In this document: in pieces, positions 4,899 to 6,895 of the stretch | How the letters are laid out: every line of letters starts with the position of its first letter | How positions within the stretch are numbered: position 1 is the stretch's first letter | NCBI GenBank assembly: GCA_964603155.1 | Contig: CAZRTZ010000094.1 | Coordinates: 1 to 6,895 of the forward strand | From: VAUL01 sp964603155 | GTDB lineage: Bacteria; Desulfobacterota; Desulfuromonadia; Desulfuromonadales; BM103 | DNA length: 6,895 nt | Reading direction: 5' to 3' | Notes under the pieces: model-generated | What the model was told of the DNA's origin: nothing | The model's input: the letters and a program-made list of their open reading frames with translations, nothing else | Database searches by the model: none | Program-made: the position numbers and the translations under genes

Positions 4899-6833
4899 CT
4901 ATTCGAGATTGAGTCGCACAAAGTTCAGGGTGCCGCCAGCAAGCAGGTGCTGCCGTTCGCGATTGGAAACTTCCAGCAGGGTGATGATCCGCCTCCCACC
5001 GATGACCACCGGGATTTCGGTGTCACCGGCTTCCAGGCGGCGGCGAATTTCCGGGAAGGTCACTTGATCGTCGAGTTGTATCGCTTCGTAGTCTTTCGGG
5101 TCCTTGAAGGTGAGCGGGATAATTCCAAAGTTGCAGAGATTCGCCTTGTGAATACGCGCAAAGCTCTTGGCAAGCTTGACGCGCACCCCCAAATAACGCG
5201 GGGCCAAGGCGGCATGCTCGCGACTGGAACCTTGTCCGTAGTTGTCACCGCCGATAACGACCGCATTGTGCAGGGTTTTGATGCGGTCAACGAACTCCGG
5301 ATCGACCAGGTGGAAAACGTAGGCGCTGATTGCCTCGATATTGGACCGAAGCGGGAGAATTTCGCTGCCGGCCGGCATGATGCCATCCGTGGAAATGTTG
5401 TCACCGACCTTGATGGCCACGGTCGCCGCCAGGTTTTCCGGAAGCGGGTCGAGTTCCGGAAAGGGCTTGATATTCGGTCCGCGTTCAATCTCTGTGTGGC
5501 GCAACTCGTCGCTTGGGAATATGAAGGAGCCTTCATCGACCAGGTATTTAGCCGGGTCCTCAATGCGCGGATAGGCCATCTCCTGGCCGAGGTCCCGAGG
5601 ATCGGTAATTGCGCCCTTGAGGGCGGCCACCGCCCCGGTTTCGGGTGAGCAGAGGTAAACCTGATCGTCCTTGGTCCCAGAGCGCCCAGGGAAGTTGCGC
5701 GGGAAGGTGCGCAGACTGATCTGCCCGGTTCCCGGTGCCTGCCCCATGCCGATGCATCCCAGGCAGCCACTCTGATGGATGCGCGCACCGGCCAGCAGTA
5801 GAGGCATCAATCCACCCTGTTCCGCGACATTTTCCAGGACCTGACGGCTGCCGGGATTGATATGGAAGGAAACATGCGGATGCGCGTGTCGCCCTTCGAC
5901 AATCCGTGCCGTGACCATCAAGTCGCGAAACGACGAGTTGACGCTCGACCCGACGATGACTTGATCGACCCTGGTTCCGGCAACCTCGCGCACCGTTTTC
6001 ACGTTCCCGGGTGACGAGGGGCAGGCAATGAGTGGTTCGATGCTGGCAAGATCGATTTCGACGTGCTCGTCGTAGTCACATCCGCTATCAGCCGACAACT
6101 CCCGCCAGGCATCACCACGCGCCTGCGCCTCCAGATACTGGTGAGTACGCGCGTCTGACGGGAAGATGCTACTGGTGGCGCCGAGTTCGGTGCCCATGTT
6201 GCCGATGGTTTCGCGATCCGTTGCGGAGAGAGTCAATACGCCAGGGCCATAATATTCGATAACCTTGCCGATGCACCCCTTGACATCATAACGGCGCAGC
6301 ATCTCCAGGATGACATCCTTGGCACTGACCCAATCGGCAAGCTGCCCGGTCAGTCTCACTCCGAAAACGACTGGAGATGGGAAATAGTAAGGATAACCCG
6401 CCATCGCCAGGGCGACATCGAGTCCACCCGCGCCGATAGCCAGCATCGACACTCCGGCCGCTCCGGGGGTATGGCTGTCAGCGCCAAGCATGGTCAGACC
6501 TGGCCGACCGAAGCGTTCCATGTGAACCTGGTGGGAGATGCCGTTGCCGGGGCGGGAAAAGTGAATGCCGAAACGGGCAGAAGCGGTTTGCAGGTAGCGG
6601 TGGTCGTCTGCGTTTTTGAAGTCGGTTTGCAGCAGATTGTGATCAACGTACTGGGCGGAAAGTTGCGCCCGGACACGATCCACCCCAAGCGCCTCGAACT
6701 CAAGCATGGCCATGGTGCCGGTTGCATCCTGCAACAGAGTGTGGTCGATACGGATACCGATCTCTGCGCCAGGAATCAGGCGACCATCAACCAGATGCTC
6801 CTCAAGAATTTTCCGGGTGAGGTTTTTGCCCAT
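4899..6833 (-). CDS. acn: Aconitate hydratase, Aquifex-type single-chain aconitase
   Basis: This 644-residue cytoplasmic enzyme interconverts citrate and isocitrate in the TCA cycle. The catalytic region (about 1-420) shows VDHNLLQTD (63-71), GADSHTPGAAGVSMLAIGAGG (117-137), and SGCLGCIGMGQAPGTGQ (355-371) with C357 and C360. FPRNFPGRSGT (377-387) and LCSPETGAVAAL (394-405) follow. The swivel domain has VGDNISTDGIMPAGSE (476-491) and GGDNYGQGSSREHAALAPRY (528-547), which includes the active-site SSRE. Length and the lack of a long inter-domain insert match the ~640-residue Aquifex-type aconitases, not AcnA (~890) or AcnB. The motif usually GSCTNS reads GSSVNS (295-300), so Ser297 replaces the canonical first cluster cysteine. 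ATG 6833 has GAGGGGG eight bases upstream. It is the first gene of a set with ferredoxin and wrbA. A homoaconitase or other hydro-lyase role is possible but less likely. Confidence 0.93.
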   Translation of the reverse strand: MGKNLTRKILEEHLVDGRLIPGAEIGIRIDHTLLQDATGTMAMLEFEALGVDRVRAQLSAQYVDHNLLQTDFKNADDHRYLQTASARFGIHFSRPGNGISHQVHMERFGRPGLTMLGADSHTPGAAGVSMLAIGAGGLDVALAMAGYPYYFPSPVVFGVRLTGQLADWVSAKDVILEMLRRYDVKGCIGKVIEYYGPGVLTLSATDRETIGNMGTELGATSSIFPSDARTHQYLEAQARGDAWRELSADSGCDYDEHVEIDLASIEPLIACPSSPGNVKTVREVAGTRVDQVIVGSSVNSSFRDLMVTARIVEGRHAHPHVSFHINPGSRQVLENVAEQGGLMPLLLAGARIHQSGCLGCIGMGQAPGTGQISLRTFPRNFPGRSGTKDDQVYLCSPETGAVAALKGAITDPRDLGQEMAYPRIEDPAKYLVDEGSFIFPSDELRHTEIERGPNIKPFPELDPLPENLAATVAIKVGDNISTDGIMPAGSEILPLRSNIEAISAYVFHLVDPEFVDRIKTLHNAVVIGGDNYGQGSSREHAALAPRYLGVRVKLAKSFARIHKANLCNFGIIPLTFKDPKDYEAIQLDDQVTFPEIRRRLEAGDTEIPVVIGGRRIITLLEVSNRERQHLLAGGTLNFVRLNLE

Positions 6834-6863
6834 GGCGTAAACCCCCTCAATGGAGATACCAGC

Positions 6864-6891
6864 ACTTTATCACCGCCCCCCACATTAGCAA
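6864..6891 (-). promoter_or_regulatory. Candidate promoter of the aconitase operon
   Basis: On the minus strand TTGCTA (6891-6886) and TAAAGT (6869-6864) are separated by 16 bases, each matching four of six consensus bases. This places a start site near 6857, about 24 bases before the aconitase ATG. Only 62 bases upstream of the gene are visible, so an origin further right or co-transcription with an unseen gene cannot be excluded. Confidence 0.35.
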
Positions 6892-6895
6892 CCGC

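Noticed and set aside
4947..5648. Plus-strand 233-codon frame.
   Set aside because: It is antisense to the aconitase swivel and catalytic regions, has no known motif, and is typical of shadows in GC-rich DNA.

Overview
The base composition is moderately GC-rich and the genes are tightly packed. The gene set combines ResB, a Cys-rich secreted protein, ChrA, a CsoR-type sensor with a DmeF-type exporter, an Aquifex-type aconitase, a 2[4Fe-4S] ferredoxin and WrbA. This suggests an anaerobic or facultative Gram-negative bacterium, most plausibly a deltaproteobacterium of the Desulfuromonas/Geobacter sort. That placement is inferred from gene content and remembered protein styles, not from a search.

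Layout. Bases 1-703 (minus strand) hold the first 54 codons of resB, preceded by a small secreted Cys-rich protein. Bases 704-865 are a divergent intergenic region with a perfect 13-bp tandem repeat. Bases 866-3592 (plus strand) hold chrA, then a CsoR/RcnR/FrmR-family repressor with its own candidate promoter and G/C-tract operator, then a CDF exporter of DmeF type. Bases 3593-3993 contain no convincing gene: there is a 3' hairpin, a strong plus-strand terminator, an AT-rich stretch and a second hairpin that ends the opposing operon. Bases 3994-6833 (minus strand) form a three-gene set transcribed in the order aconitase, ferredoxin, wrbA, with a candidate promoter at the right edge.

How the genes work together. 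The plus-strand block is a metal-handling unit. ChrA exports chromate, while the repressor probably blocks its own promoter until metal binds and then releases expression of the cation exporter. The minus-strand block is central and redox metabolism: aconitase (Fe-S enzyme of the TCA cycle), a low-potential electron carrier and a flavodoxin-like quinone reductase. Two terminators between the blocks insulate the convergent units.

The points most worth a second look are these. The aconitase has Ser where the canonical GSCTNS motif supplies a cluster cysteine. The repressor carries a Cys-His-Cys (CsoR/copper-like) metal triad although it sits in front of a Co/Ni-type exporter. The small secreted Cys-rich protein has no assigned function. 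I see no CRISPR array, tRNA, rRNA, insertion sequence or clearly novel defence system.
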